NCBI GenBank assembly: GCA_964490725.1
Contig: CAZBDU010000128.1
Coordinates: forward strand, 1-12,674
From: CAZBDU01 sp964490725
Lineage (GTDB): Bacteria > Spirochaetota > Spirochaetia > SZUA-6 > DRHE01
DNA: 12,674 nt
Direction of reading: 5' to 3'
Numbering within the stretch: position 1 is the first letter of the stretch; each line of letters starts with the position of its first letter. The notes beneath the pieces are model-generated. The model had not been told where the DNA came from. It saw only the letters and a list, made by a program, of their open reading frames with translations, and did no database searches. Shown one piece after another: positions 1 to 6,710 of this stretch. The position numbers were made by a program, and so were the translations under genes.

Positions 1-63
1 CACCCCCTGCCTCCTCCTCCGCCGGCAGGCTATGCCCTACGGACTCCTAGGCCGCAGCTCCAC

Positions 64-78
64 CGGCCCCGGGGGCCG
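64..78 (-). terminator. GC hairpin just after the M15 peptidase stop
   Basis: A perfect 7-bp inverted repeat (CGGCCCC / GGGGCCG, one central base) starts one nucleotide past the stop codon of the M15 gene. There is no T-run on the transcript side, so it is at best a non-canonical terminator or mRNA end-protecting hairpin. A second imperfect hairpin (CCTGCC / GGCAGG, 6-29) lies further downstream. Confidence 0.3.
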
Positions 79-79
79 C

Positions 80-1063
80 TCAGGGGGCGGCGCGCCGGCG
101 GGACAGCACCAGCAGCTCCGGCCGGTACTCGAAGTGCATGGTGTCGAAGAAGAACCACTTGCCGCCCCAGATGAAGCCGTGGTCCTCGAAGGCGCGCACC
201 ACCCGGAGCGGCACCATCCACCGCTGGGAGTAGGGTATGGACCACCATTCTTCCACCGAGGGCATGGCCCACCGCCAGTAGGTGTGTCTGCCGCCGTAGC
301 TGCGGGGAATCAGGTCCAGGGCGATCCCGTAGCCGTGATAGCTCCTGGAGCGCGTGCCGGCGATGGGCCGCCAGTTGTAGCCGGCGATCCCCTTGATGGC
401 CGCAAAGAAGCGGCGCACCTCGGGGTCGCTCTGGGACAGGCGCCGCAGCTCGCCGTCCACCGCGGCCAGCTGTTCGGCCACCTGCCGGTGAACCCGCACC
501 TGAAAGCCCAGCAGCCTCACGGTGACGATCTGAGCTTCGGTGGCTCTCCGGGTGGCGGCGCCGTAGAGGGTGTCCAGAAATCCGCTGTACCGGCGTGGCG
601 GGTCCTCCTCCTGGCGTTCCAGGCGCTCCTGCAGGCGCGCCTTCGCTTCCTCGTCCAGACGCGGAACCGGGGGCAGCTCCCGGGGATAGGGGTAGAAGCG
701 ATACGAGGCGTATTCCCGCCACCGCTCCCGCAGGCTTTCCGGCAGGAGTCTCCCATGCGCCCAGTAGAACCACGACTGCCCCACCCGCAGCGCCCAATCC
801 CCGTCGCGGTAGCGCAGCTCCTGCACCAGGCCGTGGTAGCCGGCGGCCAGCGCCCGCATCTCCTGCTCGCCGTCCTCCCGATCCGTCGGTTGAGCGGCAA
901 CTGCCCCGCCGGAGGCTCCCTCCGCCCTCCCGGCGGGCGCCCCGGCGGAGCCTGCCGCGGCGCCCGAAGCCGCAGCGGGGGAGACGCCTCCGGTGGCCTC
1001 GCCTACCACCAGCGCCGCCGCGGCGATCATGACGGTGAGCATCATCCCGAACAGTCGCTTCAT
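80..1063 (-). CDS. Secreted M15-family metallopeptidase (D-alanyl-D-alanine carboxypeptidase-like)
   Basis: Likely zinc peptidase acting on peptidoglycan stem peptides outside the membrane. With the ATG at 1063 the protein has 327 residues. Residues 1-20 (MKRLFGMMLTVMIAAAALVV) are a signal peptide, followed by an Ala/Gly/Pro-rich linker to about residue 57. The C-terminal domain carries the M15 metal pattern: H243 and D250 in SYHGYGIALD and H310 in DTMHFEYRPEL, with E293 in AFEDHGF as probable catalytic acid. The middle part (about 65-225) is charged and I do not recognise it. The frame stays open upstream to a GTG at 1111, but the ATG at 1063 begins directly with the signal peptide. No Shine-Dalgarno is visible there; a TATATT box ends 8 nt upstream, so the mRNA may be leaderless. 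It is divergent from the LuxR-type gene. The fold is fairly sure; the exact bond cleaved is inferred. Confidence 0.85.
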   Translation of the reverse strand: MKRLFGMMLTVMIAAAALVVGEATGGVSPAAASGAAAGSAGAPAGRAEGASGGAVAAQPTDREDGEQEMRALAAGYHGLVQELRYRDGDWALRVGQSWFYWAHGRLLPESLRERWREYASYRFYPYPRELPPVPRLDEEAKARLQERLERQEEDPPRRYSGFLDTLYGAATRRATEAQIVTVRLLGFQVRVHRQVAEQLAAVDGELRRLSQSDPEVRRFFAAIKGIAGYNWRPIAGTRSRSYHGYGIALDLIPRSYGGRHTYWRWAMPSVEEWWSIPYSQRWMVPLRVVRAFEDHGFIWGGKWFFFDTMHFEYRPELLVLSRRRAAP

Positions 1064-1071
1064 CGAGAAAG

Positions 1072-1101
1072 AATATACCGTCATGGCCCCCGGCGGGGGA
1101 A
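1072..1101 (-). promoter_or_regulatory. Possible promoter of the M15 peptidase gene
   Basis: Read on the minus strand, a good -10 box TATATT (1077-1072) has a weak -35 TTCCCC (1101-1096) at 18 bp. The -10 ends 8 nt before the ATG at 1063, which would place the transcript start at or next to the start codon. The -35 match is poor, so the call rests mainly on the -10 and the absence of a ribosome binding site. Confidence 0.4.
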
Positions 1102-1140
1102 GTATCCTCACCGGAACGATAAGATACGAACCCTCCGCGG

Positions 1141-1172
1141 CCCGCGACGCCCACCGCCCGCGACGCCCACTG
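1141..1172. repeat. 16-bp direct tandem repeat in the divergent M15/LuxR intergenic region
   Basis: CCCGCGACGCCCACCG (1141-1156) is followed at once by CCCGCGACGCCCACTG (1157-1172), 15 of 16 bases identical. It lies about 40 bp upstream of the predicted -35 of the LuxR-type gene and about 40 bp beyond the far edge of the M15 promoter. It could be a double operator or simply a replication-slippage duplication in GC-rich DNA. Confidence 0.6.
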
Positions 1173-1213
1173 CCCGGGCCGCGTCGCCGCCCGCGGGCCG
1201 GCAGGCCCGCCCC

Positions 1214-1241
1214 TTGCCGCGCCCGAACCTTCTGCTATCAT
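1214..1241 (+). promoter_or_regulatory. Predicted sigma70-like promoter of the LuxR-type regulator
   Basis: TTGCCG (1214-1219), a 16-bp spacer, and TATCAT (1236-1241) with an extended TGC motif just upstream. The expected start at about 1248 gives a leader of about 15 nt that includes the GGGGAAG ribosome binding site. This is the best-formed leadered promoter in the window. Confidence 0.55.
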
Positions 1242-1262
1242 GGAACACCTGGGGAAGCGATC

Positions 1263-2171
1263 GTGAGGCACCTGGGGCTCCTCTTCTACGGACTCTCCTT
1301 CACCAGCGGCTGCGTGTCCATCGGGCTGTGCCTGCTGATCTACGCGCAGCACCGCAAGGCGGTGGTGCGGGACTACGCGCTGTTCCTCACCTCCCTGGCC
1401 CTCATCCTGAGCGCGCTCATCCTGAACCTGTACGCCCAGCTCCTGGGTGCGGCTCCCCCCTTTGTGCCCGCCGCCTCCTACGCCCTGGACAAGGTGGGGG
1501 CGCTGCTGTTTCTCTTCACCGGCCCTTTCTTCTTCCACCGCCTGCTGGCCCTGGAGGTGACCTCTGGCAGGCGTGTGGCGTTCCTGGCGGTGGCAGGCGC
1601 GGCGGCTGCGCTGGCGCTGGCCTTTCCGCTGGTCCGCCGGTCGGTGCCCGGGTTCGCCGCCTCGCTCCTTCTCATGTACGGCATGACCGCCTACTGTCTG
1701 GTGCTGGTGGCGGTGAACCTGCACCGGGTGGGGGACGCCACCCTGAGGGGTGTGCTGAGAGCGTTCCTGCTGATCTCCCTGTTCTTCTTTCCGGCCATGG
1801 TGCTGGAGGTCCTGAGGCAGCGCCTGGCCTTCCTCCGCCTCAACGACCTGTTCGAGCTCTTCGCGCTTCCCGGCTACTTTTTCGCCATCAACGTTCTCAG
1901 CGTCCTGCTCTGCTTCCGCTACCTCGGCCAGCCTCCGTTTCTGGCGGGCAGGCGGCTCACCGACCATTTCACCCACCGCTTCGGCATCACCCCCCGGGAG
2001 GCCGAGATCATCGCCCTCCTCATCCGGGGCAAGAGCTACAACGACATCGCCGACGACCTGTTCATCTCCTACAAGACGGTGGACAACCACGTGCAGAACG
2101 TCTATCAGAAGACCCGGGTGAGGAACCGCCTGCAGCTGCTCAACCTGCTGCAGGCCAACCGGGGCCCCTGA
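1263..2171 (+). CDS. Membrane-anchored LuxR-family HTH transcriptional regulator with seven-helix N-terminal domain
   Basis: A one-component regulator of 302 residues. The N-terminal two thirds hold about seven hydrophobic segments (roughly 5-27, 38-60, 76-96, 105-124, 131-151, 164-184, 199-219), so the sensor part lies in the membrane. Residues 236-298 are a LuxR/GerE DNA-binding domain: the TPREAEIIALL start, GKSYNDIADDLFIS and YKTVDNHVQNVYQK are all typical. There is no autoinducer-binding domain and no phosphoacceptor domain, so the signal is unknown. The frame is open upstream to 993, but the GTG at 1263 (VRHLGLLFYG) follows a GGGGAAG ribosome binding site and the predicted promoter and begins just before the first helix. 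Being divergent from the M15 peptidase, it may regulate that gene or itself; this is inference. Confidence 0.88.
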   Translation: MRHLGLLFYGLSFTSGCVSIGLCLLIYAQHRKAVVRDYALFLTSLALILSALILNLYAQLLGAAPPFVPAASYALDKVGALLFLFTGPFFFHRLLALEVTSGRRVAFLAVAGAAAALALAFPLVRRSVPGFAASLLLMYGMTAYCLVLVAVNLHRVGDATLRGVLRAFLLISLFFFPAMVLEVLRQRLAFLRLNDLFELFALPGYFFAINVLSVLLCFRYLGQPPFLAGRRLTDHFTHRFGITPREAEIIALLIRGKSYNDIADDLFISYKTVDNHVQNVYQKTRVRNRLQLLNLLQANRGP

Positions 2172-2348
2172 GCCCGGCGTCCGCCGCGGAGTTCCGGGGC
2201 AGGGTGGAGGCACCTCCTCGCCCCACACCCACCCGCAGACGGGGAGGATTCCTCGCCGCCGGGGGCACAGAACAGGGGCGATTCCCTATGGCCCTCCAGC
2301 AGGGGGGACGCACATTGGCCCCATCGATGGGACGGCGGGCGGCAGGCG

Positions 2349-2552
2349 GCCAGGACCACCGCAGCGGAGTGCCTGGGCAGGGCGGAAGCGTTCGGCTCCA
2401 TCGCCCGGGGCAAGCGGGCCGACCTGCTGCTGGTAGGGGGCGATCCCCTGCGGGACATCGCCTGCATCAGGGACATCCGCGGGGTCATGGTGCGCGCCGT
2501 GTGGCTGGACGCGGACAGCCGCGAACGCCTGGCGGCAGCGCTGGCCCGCTGA
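2349..2552 (+). pseudogene. C-terminal remnant of an imidazolonepropionase-type amidohydrolase
   Basis: The frame ending in TGA at 2550-2552 encodes a tail typical of composite-domain amidohydrolases: ARTTAAECLGRAEAFG, then GSIARGKRADLLLVGGDPL, then RDIRGVMVRAVWL. Family members normally read close to GSIAPGKRADLVLLDGDPL, so the match is strong over about 65 residues. The frame is open back to 2172, directly behind the LuxR stop, but the translation before about 2349 resembles nothing, and the whole TIM barrel with its HxH motif is missing. No convincing start or ribosome binding site fits the fragment. I read it as a relic of a gene lost by deletion. The left boundary is approximate. The remaining 2172-2348 holds nothing I recognise. 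Confidence 0.75.
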
Positions 2553-2568
2553 AGGAGCCGCAGCGCCC

Positions 2569-3390
2569 TCAGAGCGCCAGCCCCAGGAAGCGCCGCAGGT
2601 TGCCGCCGAAGATCTCCCGGCTTGCCTCAGGGCCCAGCGGGAAGGAGTCCAGCTGTTTCCTGTCTGCGGCGATGGCCTCCGAGACCCGGGCGGAATCGTA
2701 GCCGGCACTGGATCCGACGGAGCCGAACACCGCGTGTCTCTCCACCCGGCAGCCGGCCCCGAACAGCCTGGCCAGGATCTCCCGCCGGCAGCCCGGGGGT
2801 GCGCTGGGAGCCAGATCTACGTACATTTCCACCGCCAGGAACGGCTGGCTCCCGCAGGCCTGCACGAACTTGCCGTACACGGCGATCAGCTCCTCGCACC
2901 AGGGCCAGCCGGCGTGCGCCAGGGAAAAACGCAGGGAGGTCACCTCCAGGAGCTCCTCGAAGTGCACCGGGTGGTTGTACTGGGAGCTCGCCCTGCCGTC
3001 GTTCAGGACGCCCGAGTGAAAGAGAATGGGCCGGCCGTGGAAACCTATCTGGCGGTAGAGCTCCAGCGCCCGGGGGTCCCCCGGCAGGAAGCGGTTGCAG
3101 GCCACCTTGAACCCGGCCACTCCCTCCTCCACCGCCGCCTCCACCTGGTCGGCGGCGTCCTTGTCCAGGGGGTCGATCCAGTAGAAGGGAAACAGCGTCG
3201 GGAAGCCGGTGGTCCAGGCCAGCAGGTTCGAAAGGCGCTGCGCCGGCTGCACCGCCGTGCCCCACACGGATTCGGGCGGGAGCGAGATCAGCACCCCCCC
3301 TTCCACGCCCGCCGCAGCCATGCGCTGCAACAGCGCTTCCGGCTCCACCGGCCCCTGGTGAATGTGGATGTGCCCGTCCAGCACGGCCAC
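2569..3390 (-). CDS. Amidohydrolase-2 family (metal-dependent TIM-barrel) protein, substituted metal-site Asp
   Basis: 273 residues, usual size for the amidohydrolase-2 (PF04909) group that includes ACMSD-like decarboxylases and lactone hydrolases. It starts with the metal motif HIHIH (H7, H9), has K95 in GFKVACNR, H125 in PILFHSG and H159 in LAHAGWPW, and ends with the common EIFGGNLRRFLGL tail. The step usually read FGSDxP is here FGSV (residues 222-225), so the fourth-site Asp appears replaced by Val. The GTG at 3390 is preceded by AAGGAGC and a TACAAT box; no ATG is better placed. It lies 79 bp downstream of the HD gene on the same strand but has its own promoter candidate. Its 3' end faces the remnant of an unrelated amidohydrolase. 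Substrate unknown. Confidence 0.85.
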   Translation of the reverse strand: MAVLDGHIHIHQGPVEPEALLQRMAAAGVEGGVLISLPPESVWGTAVQPAQRLSNLLAWTTGFPTLFPFYWIDPLDKDAADQVEAAVEEGVAGFKVACNRFLPGDPRALELYRQIGFHGRPILFHSGVLNDGRASSQYNHPVHFEELLEVTSLRFSLAHAGWPWCEELIAVYGKFVQACGSQPFLAVEMYVDLAPSAPPGCRREILARLFGAGCRVERHAVFGSVGSSAGYDSARVSEAIAADRKQLDSFPLGPEASREIFGGNLRRFLGLAL

Positions 3391-3409
3391 GGCTGCTCCT
3401 TCCGCGCGG

Positions 3410-3438
3410 ATTGTACACCACCCGGCGGCGGAGGGGAA
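3410..3438 (-). promoter_or_regulatory. Possible promoter of the amidohydrolase-2 gene
   Basis: On the minus strand a strong -10 TACAAT (3415-3410) has a weak -35 TTCCCC (3438-3433) at 17 bp. The start would fall near 3403, just ahead of the AAGGAGC ribosome binding site (3401-3395) and the GTG at 3390, giving a very short leader. Confidence 0.4.
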
Positions 3439-3469
3439 CAGGCCCGCGGCGAGCCGCCTCCGCTGGGGG

Positions 3470-4384
3470 TCAGATCCGCCCGGAGCTGTGCAGCCGCCGC
3501 TGGTCCCCGCGTTTCAGCTTGTGGCGAAAATTGGTCGTGTCGTCGTCGATGATGAGCTGCAGATACTCCATCTGCCGGTCAATCGCCACCATGTACAGGT
3601 TGTCCTCGATCCCGTGGCGCTCCCGGAAATGAGCCTCTGCCAGCCTGTACACGCCGCGGTACTCCTTCTCCAGCCGAGCCAGGGTGGTCCGGTAGAACTG
3701 GTGGGTCTTGCGCAGGATGTCGAACTCCGTGTCGTAGCCAGGCACTCCGGCCTCCCGGAACTCGTAGTAGAGGAACAGAAGCCGCTCCAGGTACTCGCGG
3801 TCGGACATCTGTCCCAACAGATCCGCCGTGCCAAGCACCGCCGCCGCATCCCGCTCCTGGGCGCCGTCGAAGGAAAGGGACCGGAAGTCTGCCCGCAGAT
3901 CCGTGGCTCGGATGAGCCGGGCGATGGTTTCCACGTCGGCCGGCGCCAGCTCGAAGCGCTCCGCTTCGCGGCCCGCCAGGGCCACTCCGCGCTCCTCGTG
4001 CCCGCGGGTGTACTTGGCCCCCGTGCCGTCGGTGTCTCCCTCCTCCTGGATGTAGCCGCTGTCGTGCAGCAGCGACGCGGTCAGAAGGTTCCGGGCGGTC
4101 TTCTCCGGCATGGGCGTGCCCAGGTCGTAGCCGTCCAGCAGGCGCGCCGCCGCCAGGAGCACGCTTACGGTGTGACGCAGATCGTGGTAGTGCGCGGTGG
4201 AGGCCCGGTAGCCGGGATAGCGCCCTTCGAACAGATCGCAGGTGAGGTTAAAGGCCAGCTCCAACCGTCCAGTGGATTCCTCGCCGTAGTGGTGCTGCCA
4301 CAGCTCGCGGACCTCTTCATAGACCTGCGCCGGACGGCCGATGTCGACGAAGCGGGACAGCTGTGGAGCCTCGAGTCCACCCAT
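3470..4384 (-). CDS. HD-domain metal-dependent phosphohydrolase, cyclic-nucleotide-phosphodiesterase-like signature
   Basis: 304 residues, soluble, no signal peptide. Metal-site residues of the HD superfamily are in order: H67 and H71 in HYHDLRHT, H107-D108 in SLLHDSGY, H129 in RGHEERG, and D188 in GTADLLGQMSD. The YHxxxHT start and the xADLxxQ-like last ligand resemble class I cyclic nucleotide phosphodiesterases (YHNxxHA, ADLSN) more than the short HD hydrolases, so hydrolysis of a cyclic nucleotide or another phosphoester is plausible but unproven. The C-terminal 100 residues are helical and charged and are not recognised. The frame runs upstream to a GTG at 4414, but the ATG at 4384 has an AGAGGA site about 7 nt ahead. 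It is divergent from the M24-like gene. The fold is sure, the substrate is not. Confidence 0.82.
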   Translation of the reverse strand: MGGLEAPQLSRFVDIGRPAQVYEEVRELWQHHYGEESTGRLELAFNLTCDLFEGRYPGYRASTAHYHDLRHTVSVLLAAARLLDGYDLGTPMPEKTARNLLTASLLHDSGYIQEEGDTDGTGAKYTRGHEERGVALAGREAERFELAPADVETIARLIRATDLRADFRSLSFDGAQERDAAAVLGTADLLGQMSDREYLERLLFLYYEFREAGVPGYDTEFDILRKTHQFYRTTLARLEKEYRGVYRLAEAHFRERHGIEDNLYMVAIDRQMEYLQLIIDDDTTNFRHKLKRGDQRRLHSSGRI

Positions 4385-4504
4385 CTGTTTTCCTCTTCTA
4401 TTACAAGATAACACGGATGCACCTGCTTGACGATTCTACGCAGGAGGTAATTTCCGCCGGCCCACCGCCCGGTCCGCACAGCCGGGGCAGGCGGAGAGCG
4501 GTTT

Positions 4505-4534
4505 CTGGCAACAACGGCCGATCTACGGTACAAT
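4505..4534 (+). promoter_or_regulatory. Predicted promoter of the M24-like gene
   Basis: A strong -10 TACAAT (4529-4534) has a partial -35 CTGGCA (4505-4510) at 18 bp. Transcription would start near 4541, directly at an in-frame GTG (4542) or about 25 nt before the ATG at 4566. Confidence 0.45.
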
Positions 4535-4565
4535 TCAACGGGTGCGAATCATCCGGGGGCGGAAC

Positions 4566-5756
4566 ATGAACGGCAACAACGGGGGCGGTGCAAGGCCGCC
4601 GGCCCTCCCGCCGGGAGAGCTGGCGGCCAAGCTGGCACACCTGACGGTGGTGTTGGAACAGCACCGGCTCCGCGGCATCCTGCTTACCCAGGAAGGAGCG
4701 CTGCGCTGGCTGACCGGTCTGCGCCATCAGGTGGTGGACATCGCACCGAACGCCGCCAGTCCGGTGTCGGCGCTGGTGCTGGCCGACGCAGAGGGCCCCT
4801 CCATCACGGTGGTGAGCAGCCGCATCGAGATGGAGCGGCTGGCGGACCAGCTCCCGCCGGTGTTCGCGCCGCTGCCCGAGATCAAGACGGGGTACTGGAC
4901 CAGCATGCCGCCCATTCCCAAGGGAGTCCTGGCGCCGGAGGATCCGGGCTACACCGAGGTGGTGGAGGAGATCGTCTGCCCCCTGGTGAGCGGCCTGGAG
5001 GGCAACCAGGCGCGCAAGCTGGAGTGGCTGGCGCAGACCAGCCTGGAAGTGATGGCGCAGACCGCGCACGAGCTGGAGCCCGGCATGAACGGCACGGCGG
5101 CGCGGGGTCTCCTGCTCCGCAATCTCGCCGCCCGCGACGTGGAGGCCAACCTCGTCCTGGTGGCCCTCCAGGGGCAGGAGCACCACTACCACCCCCTTTG
5201 CGACGCGCGCTACCGGGTCCCGGAGCGCGGTTGGGTGAAGCTGGTGGCCGGGACCCGCTACGCGGAGCTGATCTACTCGGCGACGGTGATGATCCACTTC
5301 GGCGGGCCGGCGCCGGAGGGCGCCCGGCTGGCCTACCAGGCGCTGCAGGAGGCGGCCGTGGAGTACGCCGACTGCTACCGCGCCGGTGCCCTGGAGGCCG
5401 AGCTGTACCACGAGGTGGGCCGCCGCTTCCGCAAAGTGGAGGAGCGCCTCGGCCTGACCGGCTTCGCCGACTCGGCCTACCTGCATCACCTGGGCGGCCC
5501 CTGCAGCCCGTTGGCCAACCGGGATTTCCTCATTCAGGAGGGAGGCAGACGGCGGCTCGCCCCCTGGCGGCAGTTCGCCGTCAACCCGATCGAGGGTGAG
5601 CACAAGACCAAGGTGGAGCTGCAGGGGATCGTACGTCCCGACGGCCCGCCTCTCATGCTGGACGCCTCGGGAATCCCGGAGGAGCTGCTGGAGTTCTCGG
5701 AGATCGTCTCCTCGGGAGGCACCGAGGCGCGGGTGGCCCGCATCATCGAGCGCTAG
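4566..5756 (+). CDS. M24-fold (creatinase/aminopeptidase P-like) protein lacking canonical metal ligands
   Basis: 396 residues from the ATG at 4566. The layout is that of Xaa-Pro peptidases and creatinases: an N-terminal domain (about 20-140, with RGILLTQEGALRWLTGLRH) and a C-terminal pita-bread domain (about 145-396, from EGNQARKLEWLAQ). In active M24 enzymes the strand after the GHxxHP region reads DxGxxYxGYxxDxTR; here it is VAGTRYAELIYSATV, so both Asp ligands are replaced (V227, S238). A His pair remains (H307, H308 in YLHHLGGP) and E351 remains in KTKVELQGIV. Creatinase is a known metal-free relative, so a non-peptidase activity or pseudoenzyme is possible. GGGGGCGG precedes the ATG; a GTG at 4542 would add eight residues and would suit a leaderless mRNA. 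The aldo/keto reductase follows 59 bp later with its own promoter. Confidence 0.8.
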   Translation: MNGNNGGGARPPALPPGELAAKLAHLTVVLEQHRLRGILLTQEGALRWLTGLRHQVVDIAPNAASPVSALVLADAEGPSITVVSSRIEMERLADQLPPVFAPLPEIKTGYWTSMPPIPKGVLAPEDPGYTEVVEEIVCPLVSGLEGNQARKLEWLAQTSLEVMAQTAHELEPGMNGTAARGLLLRNLAARDVEANLVLVALQGQEHHYHPLCDARYRVPERGWVKLVAGTRYAELIYSATVMIHFGGPAPEGARLAYQALQEAAVEYADCYRAGALEAELYHEVGRRFRKVEERLGLTGFADSAYLHHLGGPCSPLANRDFLIQEGGRRRLAPWRQFAVNPIEGEHKTKVELQGIVRPDGPPLMLDASGIPEELLEFSEIVSSGGTEARVARIIER

Positions 5757-5780
5757 CCCTGCGGGTTGCCGGCCCGCGAC

Positions 5781-5809
5781 TTTACGGAGCGACAGGAACC
5801 CCCTATCAT
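5781..5809 (+). promoter_or_regulatory. Predicted promoter of the aldo/keto reductase gene, leaderless geometry
   Basis: TTTACG (5781-5786), a 17-bp spacer and TATCAT (5804-5809). Only 6 nt separate the -10 from the ATG at 5816, so the expected first transcribed base is the A of the start codon. No Shine-Dalgarno lies at a usable distance; the nearest AGGAA is about 17 nt upstream. Confidence 0.6.
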
Positions 5810-5815
5810 TGCAGC

Positions 5816-6673
5816 ATGATCCAGAGATCGCCTTTCGGAGGCACGGGGCACGACAGCAGCCGGACCATCTTCGGCTCCGCCTGCCTGAAGGACAAGAGCC
5901 AGGCCGAGGCCGACCCGCTGCTGGACCTGCTCCAGCGGCACGGCGTGAACCACATCGACACGGCCCCCAGCTACGGGGATGCGGAGCTGCGCGTCGGCGC
6001 CTGGATGCGCGCCCACCGCGGGGAGTTCTTCCTGGCCACCAAGACCGACCGCGCCACCTACCAGGAGTGCCGCGAGCAGTTCCACCGCTCCCTGGAGCGC
6101 CTGCAGACCGATCACGTGGACCTGCTCCAGTGGCACAATCTGACCGACGTGGTCGCCCGCGAGCTCGTGATGCGCGACGGCGGGGCGCTGGAGTGGATGG
6201 TGGAGGCGCGGCAGAAGGGACTGGCCCGCTTCCTGGGCGTCACCGGCCACGGCCACGAGGCAGGGAAGTTCCACCTGGAAAGCCTGGAGCGCTTCCGGTT
6301 CGACAGCGTGCTGCTGCCGTACAGCTACCTCCTCATGCAGGACGCCCTGTACGCCGAACGGTTCGAGGCGCTGGCGGGCTACTGCCGGGAGCGGGAAATC
6401 GCCGTGCAGACCATCAAGTCCGCGGCCCGCAGGCTCTGGGGAGGAAGACCGCGCACCCACGACACCTGGTACGAGCCCATCAGCGACCCGGAAGACCTGG
6501 GCGCCGCGGTGCAGTGGGTGCTCGGCCGGCCGGGGATCTTCCTGGTGACCGCCGGGGACGAACAGGTCCTCACCGCGACGCTGGAGGCCGCAGAGACCTT
6601 CCGCTCCGCACCGCCGGACGCGCGGATGAAGGAGATGCTGCGCCGGCAGGAGATGGAGCCGCTGTTCACCTGA
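5816..6673 (+). CDS. Aldo/keto reductase family NAD(P)H-dependent oxidoreductase
   Basis: 285 residues, cytoplasmic (beta/alpha)8 barrel of the aldo/keto reductase superfamily. The catalytic tetrad is complete and correctly spaced: D48 in NHIDTAPSYG, Y53 in the same motif, K76 in FLATKTDR and H107 in LLQWHNL. Other family hallmarks are HVDLLQ (100-105), the GVTGHGHEAG stretch (141-150) and a late cofactor-side segment near IFLVTAG (241-247). Length is normal for the shorter bacterial members. The ATG at 5816 is the only sensible start, although it lacks a ribosome binding site; the promoter places the transcript start on it. It follows the M24-like gene on the same strand and converges on the sulfatase. 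Substrate is not deducible; an aldehyde, ketone or sugar is usual for the family. Confidence 0.88.
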   Translation: MIQRSPFGGTGHDSSRTIFGSACLKDKSQAEADPLLDLLQRHGVNHIDTAPSYGDAELRVGAWMRAHRGEFFLATKTDRATYQECREQFHRSLERLQTDHVDLLQWHNLTDVVARELVMRDGGALEWMVEARQKGLARFLGVTGHGHEAGKFHLESLERFRFDSVLLPYSYLLMQDALYAERFEALAGYCREREIAVQTIKSAARRLWGGRPRTHDTWYEPISDPEDLGAAVQWVLGRPGIFLVTAGDEQVLTATLEAAETFRSAPPDARMKEMLRRQEMEPLFT

Positions 6674-6710
6674 GGGCCCGGCCCGCGGGAGTGAGGCGCG
6701 GACGGCCTGA

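Noticed and set aside
30..2701. Very long open frames overlapping the M15 and LuxR genes on both strands (up to about 890 codons).
   Set aside because: They are made of Gly/Arg/Pro/Ala-rich shadow translation typical of GC-rich DNA, overlap recognisable genes, and show no domain of their own. Only the last part of one frame near 2349-2552 in another phase is meaningful.
4442..4470. A perfect AGGAGGT between the HD and M24-like genes, suggesting a small ORF.
   Set aside because: No ATG, GTG or TTG lies at a usable distance, and the reading frames downstream show no protein-like sequence.
4363..4569. A 68-codon plus-strand ORF across the HD/M24 spacer.
   Set aside because: It overlaps the HD start and both promoter regions, and its sequence is unlike any protein I know.
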